Positions 37,108 to 45,312 of a stretch of DNA of 46,367 nucleotides are shown here, piece after piece (the first letter of the stretch is position 1; the number at the start of each line of letters is the position of its first letter). The notes below the pieces were generated by a model. The model was given only the letters and a program-made list of their open reading frames with translations, did not search any database and was not told the DNA's origin. Position numbers and translations under genes: made by a program. Source of the stretch: a virus; IMG/VR virus record IMGVR_UViG_3300027909_000034, positions 1-46,367 of that record, one strand, 5' to 3'.

Positions 37108-37292
37108 CGAAAGACAAGGAAGTGAAGGGAAAAGAGCCACGCGAACCGGCAGACAAGGAGCACGTCACGATGGAGGACTCGGCCTACTGGTGCGAGTTGT
37201 TCGGCGTTGAACCTGACGGTCTGGAGCACGCGTTGAAGGTAACGGGCAGCGACAACCCGGACGTGTTGCGTCAGTTCATTCTAGGGACGTGA
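37104..37292 (+). CDS. DUF3606-like small protein (62 aa)
   Basis: The C-terminal 40 residues (SAYWCELFGVEPDGLEHALKVTGSDNPDVLRQFI) match the DUF3606 pattern: W-x4-FGV-x4-L-x3-hydrophobic, then VLRQF-like end. The N-terminus is charged. Known family proteins are small and of unknown function. ATGA overlap with the previous gene. Confidence 0.65.
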   Translation: MTKDKEVKGKEPREPADKEHVTMEDSAYWCELFGVEPDGLEHALKVTGSDNPDVLRQFILGT

Positions 37293-37313
37293 CTTGATGC
37301 CGGGGAGGTGCAG

Positions 37314-37625
37314 ATGGAGGGCTCAGATTTTACGAGTCGGATGGAAGAGACGCAGATGGCGCGCAACCTGAACGAGGCGGCGGCGCGTCAGATGCGCAGC
37401 GCGGAGGCACTGCGCGGGTTGGGCCGCGAAGCGGCGCGGCAGCTGGAACGCGAAACGGCGGGGCAGGGCTGCAACTACATGCGGGTGGGGGAGATGCTGG
37501 ACATCCGCGCGCAGCGTTTGTGCGACAAGCTCGCGCAAGTGCGGCGCTGGCAGGCCGAGTTGCCGGTCGCGGTGCTGGACCTGCAGGTAGGCGAGTTGCA
37601 TCGCCTGCTGGGCGGGTACGATTGA
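37314..37625 (+). CDS. Unknown helical protein (103 aa)
   Basis: A long amphipathic helix (RMEETQMARNLNEAAARQMRSAEALRGLGREAARQ) dominates. GGGGAGG precedes ATG 37314; GTG 37308 is an alternative. Its stop overlaps a TTG start of the next gene. Unknown. Confidence 0.6.
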   Translation: MEGSDFTSRMEETQMARNLNEAAARQMRSAEALRGLGREAARQLERETAGQGCNYMRVGEMLDIRAQRLCDKLAQVRRWQAELPVAVLDLQVGELHRLLGGYD

Positions 37626-37888
37626 GTGTTGAGCGATGCGGACACGCCGACGAGGATGGGACCAGATGCCGTGAGGAGGTCTACCGCGATGGCCTTTGCA
37701 ACAAGCACTGGTTTCGCCGCTACCGTGGCCGCGACATGGACCGCTCGCGCGTGCTCACCGAGGCGCAGATCAAGTACATCCAGACCAGTCAGCGCCCGGC
37801 GCGGCAGCTGGCGATGCAATTTGGCTGCTCGGCCTCGCGCGTGCGTGCGATCCGGCTGAAGTACCAGAAAGAAAAGCTGTCGAATTGA
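37622..37888 (+). CDS. Zinc-finger plus helix-turn-helix protein (88 aa)
   Basis: The N-terminus has CGHADEDGTRCREEVYRDGLCNKHW, a C-x8-C-x8-C-x2-H zinc module. The C-terminus RQLAMQFGCSASRVRAIRLKYQKE reads as a helix-turn-helix. Both point to DNA binding. The start is TTG 37622 overlapping the previous stop (no ATG or GTG before the motif in frame). Confidence 0.65.
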   Translation: MSVERCGHADEDGTRCREEVYRDGLCNKHWFRRYRGRDMDRSRVLTEAQIKYIQTSQRPARQLAMQFGCSASRVRAIRLKYQKEKLSN

Positions 37889-38118
37889 AACTTAAGACGT
37901 ATCCAACGTTGAGCAGCGCGATGGTACGCTGTGCGTTGCATGCGTTTTGCATAATCGAGCAGCGAGACGGCGGTCGTTACGCGATTTTGGGCGAGCAGTA
38001 TGCAACGCGCGCCGCCGCCGATGCGATGCTCTCGCTCATGCAGCGCGCGCATCCGCTGCGCCGCTATTTTGTGAAGGACGCAGGGTATAAAATTGCTGCT
38101 CCGCCGGGTCTAGGCTAG
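37885..38118 (+). CDS. Unknown small protein (77 aa)
   Basis: The product reads VRCALHAFCIIEQRDGGRYAILGEQYATRAAADAMLSLMQRAHPLRRYFV, a small alpha/beta domain. The likely start is TTG 37885 overlapping the previous stop; ATG 37921 is the alternative (65 residues). Unknown. Confidence 0.5.
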   Translation: MKLKTYPTLSSAMVRCALHAFCIIEQRDGGRYAILGEQYATRAAADAMLSLMQRAHPLRRYFVKDAGYKIAAPPGLG

Positions 38119-38201
38119 CTACCGAACGCGACGTTCTCCCTAATCGTCGCACGGCTCGGCGGTCCGTTTGTTCAAAAGGGAGGCGCTAAAAGGGAGAAGT
38201 C

Positions 38202-39248
38202 ATGCGCTATCTCATCGTGCTGTTGTTCGTTCTCGCATCAAACCTCACAAATTCGCAGGTTTTCGCGCAATCGGCCTGCACGCCGGAGCAGCTGCGGGAT
38301 CGCTACAAGCCCATTGTGCCCGCCAAGCAGTTGACCGAGCACACATGGTCGTGCCCGCCGCAGTATGAGTTGGTCAATCAGTCGTGCGTGTCGCCGGTCA
38401 TCCGCGTTGTGGACCAGATCGACAATCTGCGCGGCACCTATCATGCGCGCAACGCCTCTGGGCAGACCCTGATCTATCAGGACGAGTACGGCTCGCAGTG
38501 GCACGTCGAACAACACGACGAGCAGGGCAGGCCAAGTGCGATTCGCCAGCCCGACGCCAGCGTGGTCACGCTGACGTGGAGCGGGGAAAACATCGCTTCG
38601 CGCACCGCCGAGGGCGACAAGGTGCTCTATTCGCTCTACGACAAATCGGGACTGCCGCGCGGGCTGGAAGTTCAGGGCATCGGCTGGATGTTCGCCTCGC
38701 CGCTCAAGCAGGGCGGGCTTGATTGGAGTCATATCGAGAGCAGCGGCGGGGCCGGGACGTTCGTCATGGACTTCGGTGGCCTGACGGCGGGCTTGCCCAC
38801 GCCCCCGCCCTCGGTCAGCACGATGGGCGCGGCTGCCACGCCGGTGCCGTTGCGCCTGTTCGTGTTTTCGTTTCCGGTCGTCAATCTGCCGCCGGTGGTG
38901 GCTATCGGCATGGCCGGGGCGGGCGGCTTGTACGTGGGCAGCGCGATCTATCCGTTGATCGAACCGGCGCTCTCGCCGATCATCGATGCGTGCGCGGCGG
39001 CGGTGGACAGCGGGCGCGAGTGCCGCAAGGCGGCTAACGCGCTGCTCAATACCGAGTTGGCGGCGTGCAAAGAGGCGCGCTCCAGGGAGTTCAAGCAATG
39101 GCTGGAGTCGGACAAGCAGCGCCCGGCGGGCCAGCCGCGCGATCAGGCGTGGCTGGATCGGATCAACAAGGCATTCGGCGACTGTAATGCGGCGGCGTTC
39201 AAGAAATTCAGCGCGGCCATTGCCGAATGCTTCAAAGCCCAGGAGTGA
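38202..39248 (+). CDS. Secreted YD-repeat-like protein (348 aa)
   Basis: A signal peptide (MRYLIVLLFVLASNLTNSQVFA, cleavage near residue 22) starts the protein. Residues about 70-165 are strands such as LRGTYHARNASGQTLIYQDEYG, QHDEQGRPSAIRQPDASVVTL and VLYSLYDKSGLPRGLEVQG, reminiscent of RHS/YD repeats. A Pro-rich link, one hydrophobic segment (VVAIGMAGAGGLYVGSAIYPL, about 230-252) and a Cys/Lys-rich helical end follow. GGGAGAAG precedes ATG 38202. An exported or envelope protein is unusual so close to terL. It could be surface-active or a toxin-like factor; the role is unknown. Confidence 0.7.
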   Translation: MRYLIVLLFVLASNLTNSQVFAQSACTPEQLRDRYKPIVPAKQLTEHTWSCPPQYELVNQSCVSPVIRVVDQIDNLRGTYHARNASGQTLIYQDEYGSQWHVEQHDEQGRPSAIRQPDASVVTLTWSGENIASRTAEGDKVLYSLYDKSGLPRGLEVQGIGWMFASPLKQGGLDWSHIESSGGAGTFVMDFGGLTAGLPTPPPSVSTMGAAATPVPLRLFVFSFPVVNLPPVVAIGMAGAGGLYVGSAIYPLIEPALSPIIDACAAAVDSGRECRKAANALLNTELAACKEARSREFKQWLESDKQRPAGQPRDQAWLDRINKAFGDCNAAAFKKFSAAIAECFKAQE

Positions 39249-39262
39249 GCCAGGAGTGAGCC
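39241..39262 (+). repeat. 11-bp tandem duplication at a gene junction
   Basis: AGGAGTGAGCC occurs twice in a row. The first copy contains the stop codon of the secreted-protein gene; the second supplies the ribosome site and directly abuts the next ATG. A duplication that rebuilt the junction is likely. Confidence 0.85.
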
Positions 39263-39502
39263 ATGATCACAGTCGAACAGAGTGAGCAGCTGAAGGCGCA
39301 GTACATGGAGAACTTCGCGTTCAACGCGATGCAGGGGTGGGCCAGTGCCAGCGGGTTGTGCAAGGACTTGCAGGAAATCCTCGACCGCTATTTTGCCGAT
39401 CCGGCGATGACGCGCGAGCAGTTGAGCAAGGAAGTCGCCGATGCGTGCTTGGGGTGGGGCGAGTCGTGGAAGAAGCTCGACTTCGAAGACAAGGAGGGCT
39501 GA
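39263..39502 (+). CDS. Unknown small protein (79 aa)
   Basis: A helical acidic protein (MENFAFNAMQGWASASGLCKDLQEILDRYF). AGGAG of the duplicated junction lies close upstream. Overlaps the next gene by one base (TGATG). Unknown. Confidence 0.6.
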   Translation: MITVEQSEQLKAQYMENFAFNAMQGWASASGLCKDLQEILDRYFADPAMTREQLSKEVADACLGWGESWKKLDFEDKEG

Positions 39503-39813
39503 TGGACACGCAGGCCGTGTCAGATTCCATCAACGTGTGCCTGAGCCATCTGTCCACTATGCGCAGCGAGTTGGAACAGCTTATTCTGCGGGCGATTGCG
39601 GGCGAGTTGGACCCCGATCAGCTGCTGCGGGAAGTGGCGAGCACGCAGACCTCGCGGGTACTGATGCAGCTGGCGGCGCAGCAGATCGATACGATGGTGT
39701 CCGAGAACCTGAAGCTGGAGACGATGATCGCGCACTACGCGAGCGGCTGGAGCCGCGAAGAACTCAAGCGGCAGTACGACGCCAGCAACGGCGCGCGCAA
39801 GGAGAGCGCATGA
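39502..39813 (+). CDS. Unknown helical protein upstream of terL (103 aa)
   Basis: Helical protein (VCLSHLSTMRSELEQLILRAIAGELDPDQLLREVASTQ). GGAGGG precedes ATG 39502. It is near the large terminase and could be a small terminase subunit, but no helix-turn-helix is clear. Overlaps neighbours by TGATG and ATGA. Confidence 0.6.
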   Translation: MDTQAVSDSINVCLSHLSTMRSELEQLILRAIAGELDPDQLLREVASTQTSRVLMQLAAQQIDTMVSENLKLETMIAHYASGWSREELKRQYDASNGARKESA

Positions 39814-40019
39814 ACGAGGGCGATTCCATCGAGGCGTTGCAATCCAAGATCGGCCAGCTGCAGGCGATGCTCGATGTCATGGCGCAGCGCGCGAGCAGCG
39901 CCATGTTCTGGCAGTTGCTGGTGGAGACGTATCTGGACGGCGGATTGTCGGAGGAGGAGATGCGGGCGCGCGTGCTGCACTACCGCTACCGGCATCCGCA
40001 ATCCAGTACGCGCCAATGA
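39810..40019 (+). CDS. Unknown coiled-coil protein (69 aa)
   Basis: A short coiled coil (IEALQSKIGQLQAMLDVMAQRASS) and a helical end. ATGA overlap with the previous gene. Its stop lies in an 11-bp duplication. Unknown. Confidence 0.55.
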   Translation: MNEGDSIEALQSKIGQLQAMLDVMAQRASSAMFWQLLVETYLDGGLSEEEMRARVLHYRYRHPQSSTRQ

Positions 40020-40038
40020 GGACCGAGTGAGGACCGAG
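40017..40038 (+). repeat. Second 11-bp tandem duplication at a gene junction
   Basis: TGAGGACCGAG occurs twice in a row (40017-40027 and 40028-40038). The stop codon of the upstream gene is the first three bases, and the ribosome-site-like GAGGA is doubled. It is unrelated in sequence to the 39241 duplication but has the same length and the same place at a stop-start junction. Confidence 0.85.
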
Positions 40039-40280
40039 TGAGCGGCGGCGACGCGCTGGTGCAGATCGGGCTGGGGCTCACCCTGCTCGGCGCCTACGTG
40101 CTGTTCGTGCTGTGGGCGCGGCGCGAGTGGTTGCATGCGGAGCCCAGCAACCGCCCGGAGCAGTGGCGCTTTCCACCGCCGCAGGAGGAAGCGGCGCCGC
40201 AGGAGCCGCCGCCCAAACGGCGCTGCCGACGCCGCCGGGTGCGAAACCGCCCGCGCCGGGCCATCGTGGTCGTGACGTGA
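40038..40280 (+). CDS. Small membrane protein before terL (80 aa)
   Basis: One N-terminal hydrophobic helix (VQIGLGLTLLGAYVLFVLWA, about 8-27) is followed by a Pro-rich and then very basic tail (PPPKRRCRRRRVRNRPRR). The start GTG 40038 follows the 11-bp duplication. It overlaps terL by GTGA. A holin-like or DNA/membrane-anchoring role is conceivable. Confidence 0.5.
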   Translation: MSGGDALVQIGLGLTLLGAYVLFVLWARREWLHAEPSNRPEQWRFPPPQEEAAPQEPPPKRRCRRRRVRNRPRRAIVVVT

Positions 40281-42286
40281 ATTTAGACCGCACCGAGCTT
40301 TTGCGGCGCATGTCGGAGGACCGCGCGCTCGCGCTGGACATGCTGTTTTCGGCCAAGCACGAGGACGCGACCCCGGCGATCCACCTGAAGATCGTGCAGG
40401 CGTGGCGCTCGGCGCACGAGCGCGTGCTGATCGAGGGCTTTCGCGGCAGCGCCAAGACCACCAAGGCGCAGGAGTTCATCGCGGTCGAAGCCTGTTACGC
40501 CAACTTCCCGTTCGGCCTGCTGTTTGGCGAGACGTGGGACAAGGCGTGTGAAAAGCTGGAGAACATCAAGTTCGCGCTCAAGACCAACCGCATGCTGATC
40601 GGCATGTTCGGCACCCTGCTGGGCAAGGGCGCGACCGACAAAGTGGACTCCATCGTGCTCACCAACGGGGTTCGCATCGACGCCTACGGCAAGGGCCAGT
40701 CGCCGCGCGGTCGCTTGCACCACGACGCGCGCCCGACCTTTGCCATGCTGGACGACATCGAGAACAAGCTGAACGGGGATGTGGCCTCCAAGGAGGCGGT
40801 CGATACCACCGTGTCGTGGTTGTACGCCGAGGTGATCCCGGCGCTCGATCCCAAGCGCGGGCGCATCCGCGTGAACTGCACGCCGGAGGGTACCGACTGC
40901 CTGCCGGTACGCCTTCGCACAGACGACAGCTGGATGCGGTTGTACTTCCCGATCTGCTTGGGCGAGCCGGAGGACGAGGATGCGCAGCCGCTGTGGGAGT
41001 CGCGCTTCGGCCTGCCGTGGATTCGCAATCAAAAGGCGCTGTTCGAACGGCAGGGATTGTCGGACGACTTCGACCGTGAATATATGCTGCGGGCCCGCTC
41101 CAACGAACTCGCCGACTTCGATGAGCGCGACCTGCAGGAATGCCCGGCCCTGCCAACCGACCATCTGCCGGTGTGGGCGATGTACGATCCGGCGCGCACC
41201 AAGGATCGGAAATCCGACAACTACGGGCGGGTGGTTGCCGCCTTTCACGGCAACACGATCTACGTCGTGCTCTCGGGCGGCATGAACTGGAAGCCGTCCG
41301 ACATGATCAACGACCTGTTCGATGTGAACGAGCAGTACCGGCCTATCGGCTTGGGGGTGGAGAGCGATTCGCTGGAGGACTGGATGCGCGAGCCGATCCG
41401 CGCCGAGATGATCAAGCGCAACACCGTGCTGCCGCTGGTCGATCTGCGCGCGCCCAACGACAAGAGCAAGCACGACTTCATCCGGGGGGCGCTGCAGCCG
41501 TTTTGCCGGGCGCGGGCGATTGTGCTGGTGGGCGGGCGCGGCGCGCACCAGCAGCTGGTGGAGGAGATGCGCCGCTTTCCGTCGAAGAACGACAACGTGG
41601 TCAACGCGCTGGCTTATATTGTGAAGATGCGGCCCGGTGAGCCGGTGTACGGCGAGTTTTCCGATGCCAACGTGTCCGTCAACGCGCAGCCCCAGCGTTC
41701 CGGCGCGATCATGCTCGCCTTCAACCAGTCCAGCACCGAGGTCACTTGTGTGGCGGTGCAGCAGGTGGGGTTGGCGTTCTACCTGCTGCGCGAGTGGGTG
41801 GAGCCGGGGGCGGTGGCCGATGCGGTTCGCTCGATCTGGATGTCGGCGCAAGGCGAGCTTGGGCGTCATTCCTTGGTGGCCTACTCGCCTGCCGACGTGT
41901 TCGATGAGTGGACGCGGCTGGAATTGAACCGCCATCTGCGCGGACTGAACATACAGCCAGCACGCGGGGGCTACTATCAGGAAAGCCTCGCCTGCCTGAA
42001 CGACAGCGTGCGCACCACGATCCGGGGCCAGCGGGCGTTGCTGGTTTCGCCCGAGTGCCGCTACTTGATCGCCGGGCTGATGGGCGGCTACGCCATCCCG
42101 ATGAAAGCCGGGCGGCTGGCCGACGAGCCGGTCGAAGGGCTGCACCGCACGCTAGTCGCGGGCCTGGAATGCATGCTGTATCAGGTCATGCGCGGGCAGG
42201 GGGCTGCGGCCCAAGCCAACTACGCCAGCGTGGGCGGGCGCCAGTTCATGACGACCCGGCCCGACATTTACGCCCGTCCGCGCTAG
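40277..42286 (+). CDS. terL: Terminase large subunit (669 aa)
   Basis: Packaging motor ATPase and nuclease. Walker A is GFRGSAKTT (residues 54-62), and Walker B AMLDDIE is at 156-162, preceded by GKGQSPRG, the usual sequence of this family. The nuclease part carries MYDPARTKDRKSDN (about 360-375), a strand with an acidic centre GLGVESDSLEDW and later IVLVGG and NDNVVNALAYI. The start GTG 40277 overlaps the membrane-protein stop; the 724-residue longer frame from 40112 runs through that gene and is rejected. The length of 669 is larger than the usual 450-600, with a long C-terminal extension past about residue 470. Confidence 0.9.
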   Translation: MNLDRTELLRRMSEDRALALDMLFSAKHEDATPAIHLKIVQAWRSAHERVLIEGFRGSAKTTKAQEFIAVEACYANFPFGLLFGETWDKACEKLENIKFALKTNRMLIGMFGTLLGKGATDKVDSIVLTNGVRIDAYGKGQSPRGRLHHDARPTFAMLDDIENKLNGDVASKEAVDTTVSWLYAEVIPALDPKRGRIRVNCTPEGTDCLPVRLRTDDSWMRLYFPICLGEPEDEDAQPLWESRFGLPWIRNQKALFERQGLSDDFDREYMLRARSNELADFDERDLQECPALPTDHLPVWAMYDPARTKDRKSDNYGRVVAAFHGNTIYVVLSGGMNWKPSDMINDLFDVNEQYRPIGLGVESDSLEDWMREPIRAEMIKRNTVLPLVDLRAPNDKSKHDFIRGALQPFCRARAIVLVGGRGAHQQLVEEMRRFPSKNDNVVNALAYIVKMRPGEPVYGEFSDANVSVNAQPQRSGAIMLAFNQSSTEVTCVAVQQVGLAFYLLREWVEPGAVADAVRSIWMSAQGELGRHSLVAYSPADVFDEWTRLELNRHLRGLNIQPARGGYYQESLACLNDSVRTTIRGQRALLVSPECRYLIAGLMGGYAIPMKAGRLADEPVEGLHRTLVAGLECMLYQVMRGQGAAAQANYASVGGRQFMTTRPDIYARPR

Positions 42287-42353
42287 TCTCCAAACCCAGA
42301 CGGTCAAAGTGTCGCCTTTTTTTTCACTCTATATATATATAGGAAACGAATTT

Positions 42354-42578
42354 TTGTGCCCTCTCTGCAATCGGCCTATTGAGCCGGATCAGCGGAGCTA
42401 TCCGAGCGGGCCTTTCGAGCAGCGCGAACAGCGCACGCACGCCTACTGTTGGCACATGGCGCGCACGCAGGAATGGGGTAACAACGGCCTCAAGCGTTTG
42501 TTTGAAGCCGTCCCACGGTTGAGGAAGCGCCATAGAAGGAGTGTCGGAAAGTTGACACCCCGGCAGTCTGCGCTGTAA
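42354..42578 (+). CDS. Small zinc-finger protein (74 aa)
   Basis: The N-terminus CPLCNRPIEPDQRSYPSG followed by HAYCWHM gives a C-x2-C...H-x2-C-type zinc site. The C-terminus is basic (RLRKRHRRSVGKLTPRQ). The start TTG 42354 has AGGAAA upstream; GTG 42309 is a longer alternative crossing a T-run and a TATATATATA tract. It lies between terL and portal. DNA or protein binding is likely; unknown role. Confidence 0.6.
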   Translation: MCPLCNRPIEPDQRSYPSGPFEQREQRTHAYCWHMARTQEWGNNGLKRLFEAVPRLRKRHRRSVGKLTPRQSAL

Positions 42579-42588
42579 AACAGCGCAG
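42541..42588 (+). promoter_or_regulatory. Promoter-like element copy 2 with adjacent 9-bp hairpin
   Basis: GTGTCGGAAAGTTGACAC (42541-42558) repeats the element at 2440-2457 with one change and has TTGACA at 42552-42557. An 18-bp spacing leads to TAAAAC (42576-42581), a fair -10. A perfect 9-bp hairpin CTGCGCTGT-AAA-ACAGCGCAG (42568-42588) covers the -10 and the stop codon of the zinc-finger gene. It probably starts transcription of portal and spike genes. Confidence 0.5.
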
Positions 42589-42622
42589 CACTGCATCTCA
42601 AGCACTCAACCGGGGGAGTGTC

Positions 42623-42757
42623 ATGAAAGCCAAAGCCAAGCCGCAGACGAAGCCTGCGGGCAGCAGCGTCAAATATCCCAAGATCAAAATGGGCCCGAAG
42701 AATCCCGGCATGGTAGGGCTGGCCGGGACCATGCCGAAGAAGTCCAAGCGCCGCTAG
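42623..42757 (+). CDS. Tiny basic protein (44 aa)
   Basis: A 44-residue Lys/Pro-rich product (MKAKAKPQTKPAGSS, KIKMGPKNPGMVG, MPKKSKRR). CGGGGGAG lies just upstream. Its start is in the space between the promoter-like element and portal; small basic proteins in this position are common in phages. It resembles DNA-condensing or minor virion peptides. Confidence 0.5.
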   Translation: MKAKAKPQTKPAGSSVKYPKIKMGPKNPGMVGLAGTMPKKSKRR

Positions 42758-42758
42758 C

Positions 42759-44915
42759 GTGGCGTCGCGCAATCCGCCGCCGACCGATCCGGTCGAGGCG
42801 GACATCGAGAACTCGGTCGATCAGACCGAGCCTGCCAAGGGTTCCAAGAAGCCCAAGAACTTCGCACGCCGCAAAGACGGCACCGCATTCACCGTGGCCG
42901 AGGCGCGCTGGAAGACGATCCGCCAAGCCTACGACAACGATGAGGAGTGGCGGCTGAAGATCGAGAGCAACTGGAACATCTACAACTGCAGACTCGATGA
43001 CAACCAATCGTACAGCGGCTTCTCGCAGGGCTACGTGCCGGTCGTGCGCGATTGCGTGGATGCACGCGGTCGCAAAATCCTAAAGCAGCTGTTCCCGGTG
43101 CGGGGCCGCAATCTGGAGGGCGTGTCGTCCGACGGCATGACGCCCTACGCCACCATCTCGCTGCTGGAGTACTACATCCGCCAGTCGGGGCTGCGCACCA
43201 CCTTGGAAGCAATGCTCACGCAGGGCGATGTCACCGGCCAGTGGCAGCTGTACGTGGATTGGTACGCCGAGAAAAAGCAGGTCACGCGCGTGGTGGAAAA
43301 GCAGGCGCAACTCGATGACGGCACGCCAAGCCCCGATGACACCTACGCCGATATCGAGGACCAGGAGTACACCGAGAATTGCCCGGACATCTCGGTGGTG
43401 CCCACGCTCGATGTCGCTGTCATACCGCCGACGGTTGACGAGTTGCGCAAGGCCGAGATCGTGGTCATATGCCATCGGTATTCGGAGACTAAAGTCCAGT
43501 CGATGATCGACCGTGGCGTGTTCGTCAATGTGCGCTGCGACGAGTTGATGGAAGCCTTCGATCAGTACGGCGAGAATCCCGAGTCCATCGGCGTCAAGGT
43601 GCTGGAGCAGCTGGGCATCGATGTGGACGGCACCGACGTGCATGCGCGCGTGTACGAGGCGCACTTCAAGCTGACACTGGACGGCGAGCACCGCGAGCCT
43701 GCGGTGGTGTGGTATCGCCATGACGGCGTGCCTCTTGGCATCCTCGCCAATCCGTACTGGTGCAAGCGCCTGCCGCTGATCAGCGTGCCGGTGAAAAAGC
43801 AGCCGGGCTCGTTCTGGGGGACGCCGGTCATCGAGCCGGTTCGCTCGCTGCAGTGGGACATCAACGACGTTCACAACATCGGCAACGACGCGGCCAAGTA
43901 CGCGCTCAACCCGGTCATCATGACCGATCCGCAGAAAAATCCGCAGTACCAGAATTTGATCATGACGATGGCGGCGGTGTGGCCGACCAGTCCGCAGGAC
44001 ACGCAGCCCTTGGCGCTGCCGCCGGTGTATCAGCACGCGCAACAGATCATCGAGTTTTTGAAGATGCAGGTGCGCCAATCGATGAACGTGACCGAGTACG
44101 CGCTGGGCGCGATGCCGCAGGGGCGCAAGAACAACTCGCAGGTCGCCGCCGTGGGCCAGGAGCAGGAGATCGGCGCGACCGACGTGGCCTCCGACGTGGA
44201 GGATCGCGTGTTGAATCCACTGGTGGAGTTGATCTTCGAACTGGACCAGCAGTACCGGGTGGACGAGTTGGACGTGCTCACGCGCGGGGAGGTCGGGCTG
44301 CAGGCGCACATGGAGCGGGTGAAGCCCCAGCAGTTCACCAAGAAGTATCAATTCAACTGGCTCGGCACCGACTTCACCAATTCGATTGCGCGCATCCAGC
44401 AGAAGATCGCGGCGATGAACGTGCTGCGCGGCGTGCCGCCCGAGGCGCTGAACGGCAAGCGCGTGGACATCACCCCGATCATCGAGGACATGATCTCCAC
44501 CGTGTTCGGCCCGCAGCTGGCGCCCAAGGTCATCATCGATGAGCGCGATCAGCTGTCGATGCCCGCCTCGGTCGAGGACGAACTGCTCGCCAACGGTTTC
44601 TCGGTGGCGGTGCATCCGATGGACAACGACGTGGCGCACATGATGAGCCACATGGCGGGCGCGCAGGCCACCGGCGACCCGGCGCGCACGTTCGCCAAGC
44701 ACATCATGGATCACCAGAAACAAATGCAGCAAAAAGCGCAGATCGCGGGGCCCAGCCTCAACGGAACGCCCGGCGTGCCGGGGGGCACGGGCCCCGGCGT
44801 CGCTGGCACCCCGCGACCCGGCGCACAGGTCATGCCGTTGCGCAACGCCCAGCAGCCGCCCGGCGCCATTCATCAGGATCAGATCGCATCCCCAGACGTT
44901 ATGAGCAGAGGCTGA
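42759..44915 (+). CDS. Portal protein, P22-type (718 aa)
   Basis: This is the head vertex ring through which DNA is packaged. Sequence blocks such as QAYDNDEEWRLKIESNWNIYN, GYVPVVRDCVDARGRKILKQLFP, RYSETKVQSMIDRG and PVIEPVRSLQWDINDVHNIGND occur. QVRQSMNVTEYALGAMPQGRKNNSQVAAV is of the P22 gp1 portal style. The length of 718 fits P22-type portals. The C-terminal 70 residues are a Gly/Pro/Gln-rich tail. The start is GTG 42759, directly after the tiny basic gene. It is downstream of terL, the canonical order. Confidence 0.8.
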   Translation: MASRNPPPTDPVEADIENSVDQTEPAKGSKKPKNFARRKDGTAFTVAEARWKTIRQAYDNDEEWRLKIESNWNIYNCRLDDNQSYSGFSQGYVPVVRDCVDARGRKILKQLFPVRGRNLEGVSSDGMTPYATISLLEYYIRQSGLRTTLEAMLTQGDVTGQWQLYVDWYAEKKQVTRVVEKQAQLDDGTPSPDDTYADIEDQEYTENCPDISVVPTLDVAVIPPTVDELRKAEIVVICHRYSETKVQSMIDRGVFVNVRCDELMEAFDQYGENPESIGVKVLEQLGIDVDGTDVHARVYEAHFKLTLDGEHREPAVVWYRHDGVPLGILANPYWCKRLPLISVPVKKQPGSFWGTPVIEPVRSLQWDINDVHNIGNDAAKYALNPVIMTDPQKNPQYQNLIMTMAAVWPTSPQDTQPLALPPVYQHAQQIIEFLKMQVRQSMNVTEYALGAMPQGRKNNSQVAAVGQEQEIGATDVASDVEDRVLNPLVELIFELDQQYRVDELDVLTRGEVGLQAHMERVKPQQFTKKYQFNWLGTDFTNSIARIQQKIAAMNVLRGVPPEALNGKRVDITPIIEDMISTVFGPQLAPKVIIDERDQLSMPASVEDELLANGFSVAVHPMDNDVAHMMSHMAGAQATGDPARTFAKHIMDHQKQMQQKAQIAGPSLNGTPGVPGGTGPGVAGTPRPGAQVMPLRNAQQPPGAIHQDQIASPDVMSRG

Positions 44916-44916
44916 G

Positions 44917-45309
44917 ATGGATTCACCCGATGTAATCAAGGGACAGGTGCTCTACGGCACGGTCAAGCAGACCACCACCGACTCGTCCAGCAGCACCAAC
45001 GCGCTCACGGTTTGGGCCCCGGCCAGCGGCATGCAGATTCGCCTGTCGCACCTGTGGGTGGAGGTGCCCGGCCCTGCCGTGCTGGGAGCGGCGGGCACGC
45101 AGACCATCACCATCGCGACAACCAACTTCGTCGTCGCGGTGTTCTCCCCGCGCCTGTCGAATGCGGCGATTGCCGGACTGTACGGTTTCTACGAGCGGCG
45201 CTGGGCGGGCGGGCTGCTGCTGCCGCGCGGGGAGACGCTGACGGTGAAGATGGGCACCGCGCTGACGGCGGGGCTGATCAGCACGATGGTGTTCGGGCGC
45301 GAGGAATAG
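44917..45309 (+). CDS. Virion protein of a tandem pair, copy 1 (130 aa)
   Basis: Begins MDSPDVIKGQVLYGT and ends VFGREE, like the next gene. The body is beta-rich (TVWAPASGMQIRLSHLWVEVPGP, TVKMGTALTAG), like a small jelly-roll or tail-fibre trimer domain. It follows portal by one base and precedes the spike gene, so a portal-vertex or tail role is likely. Confidence 0.7.
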   Translation: MDSPDVIKGQVLYGTVKQTTTDSSSSTNALTVWAPASGMQIRLSHLWVEVPGPAVLGAAGTQTITIATTNFVVAVFSPRLSNAAIAGLYGFYERRWAGGLLLPRGETLTVKMGTALTAGLISTMVFGREE

Positions 45310-45312
45310 CCG

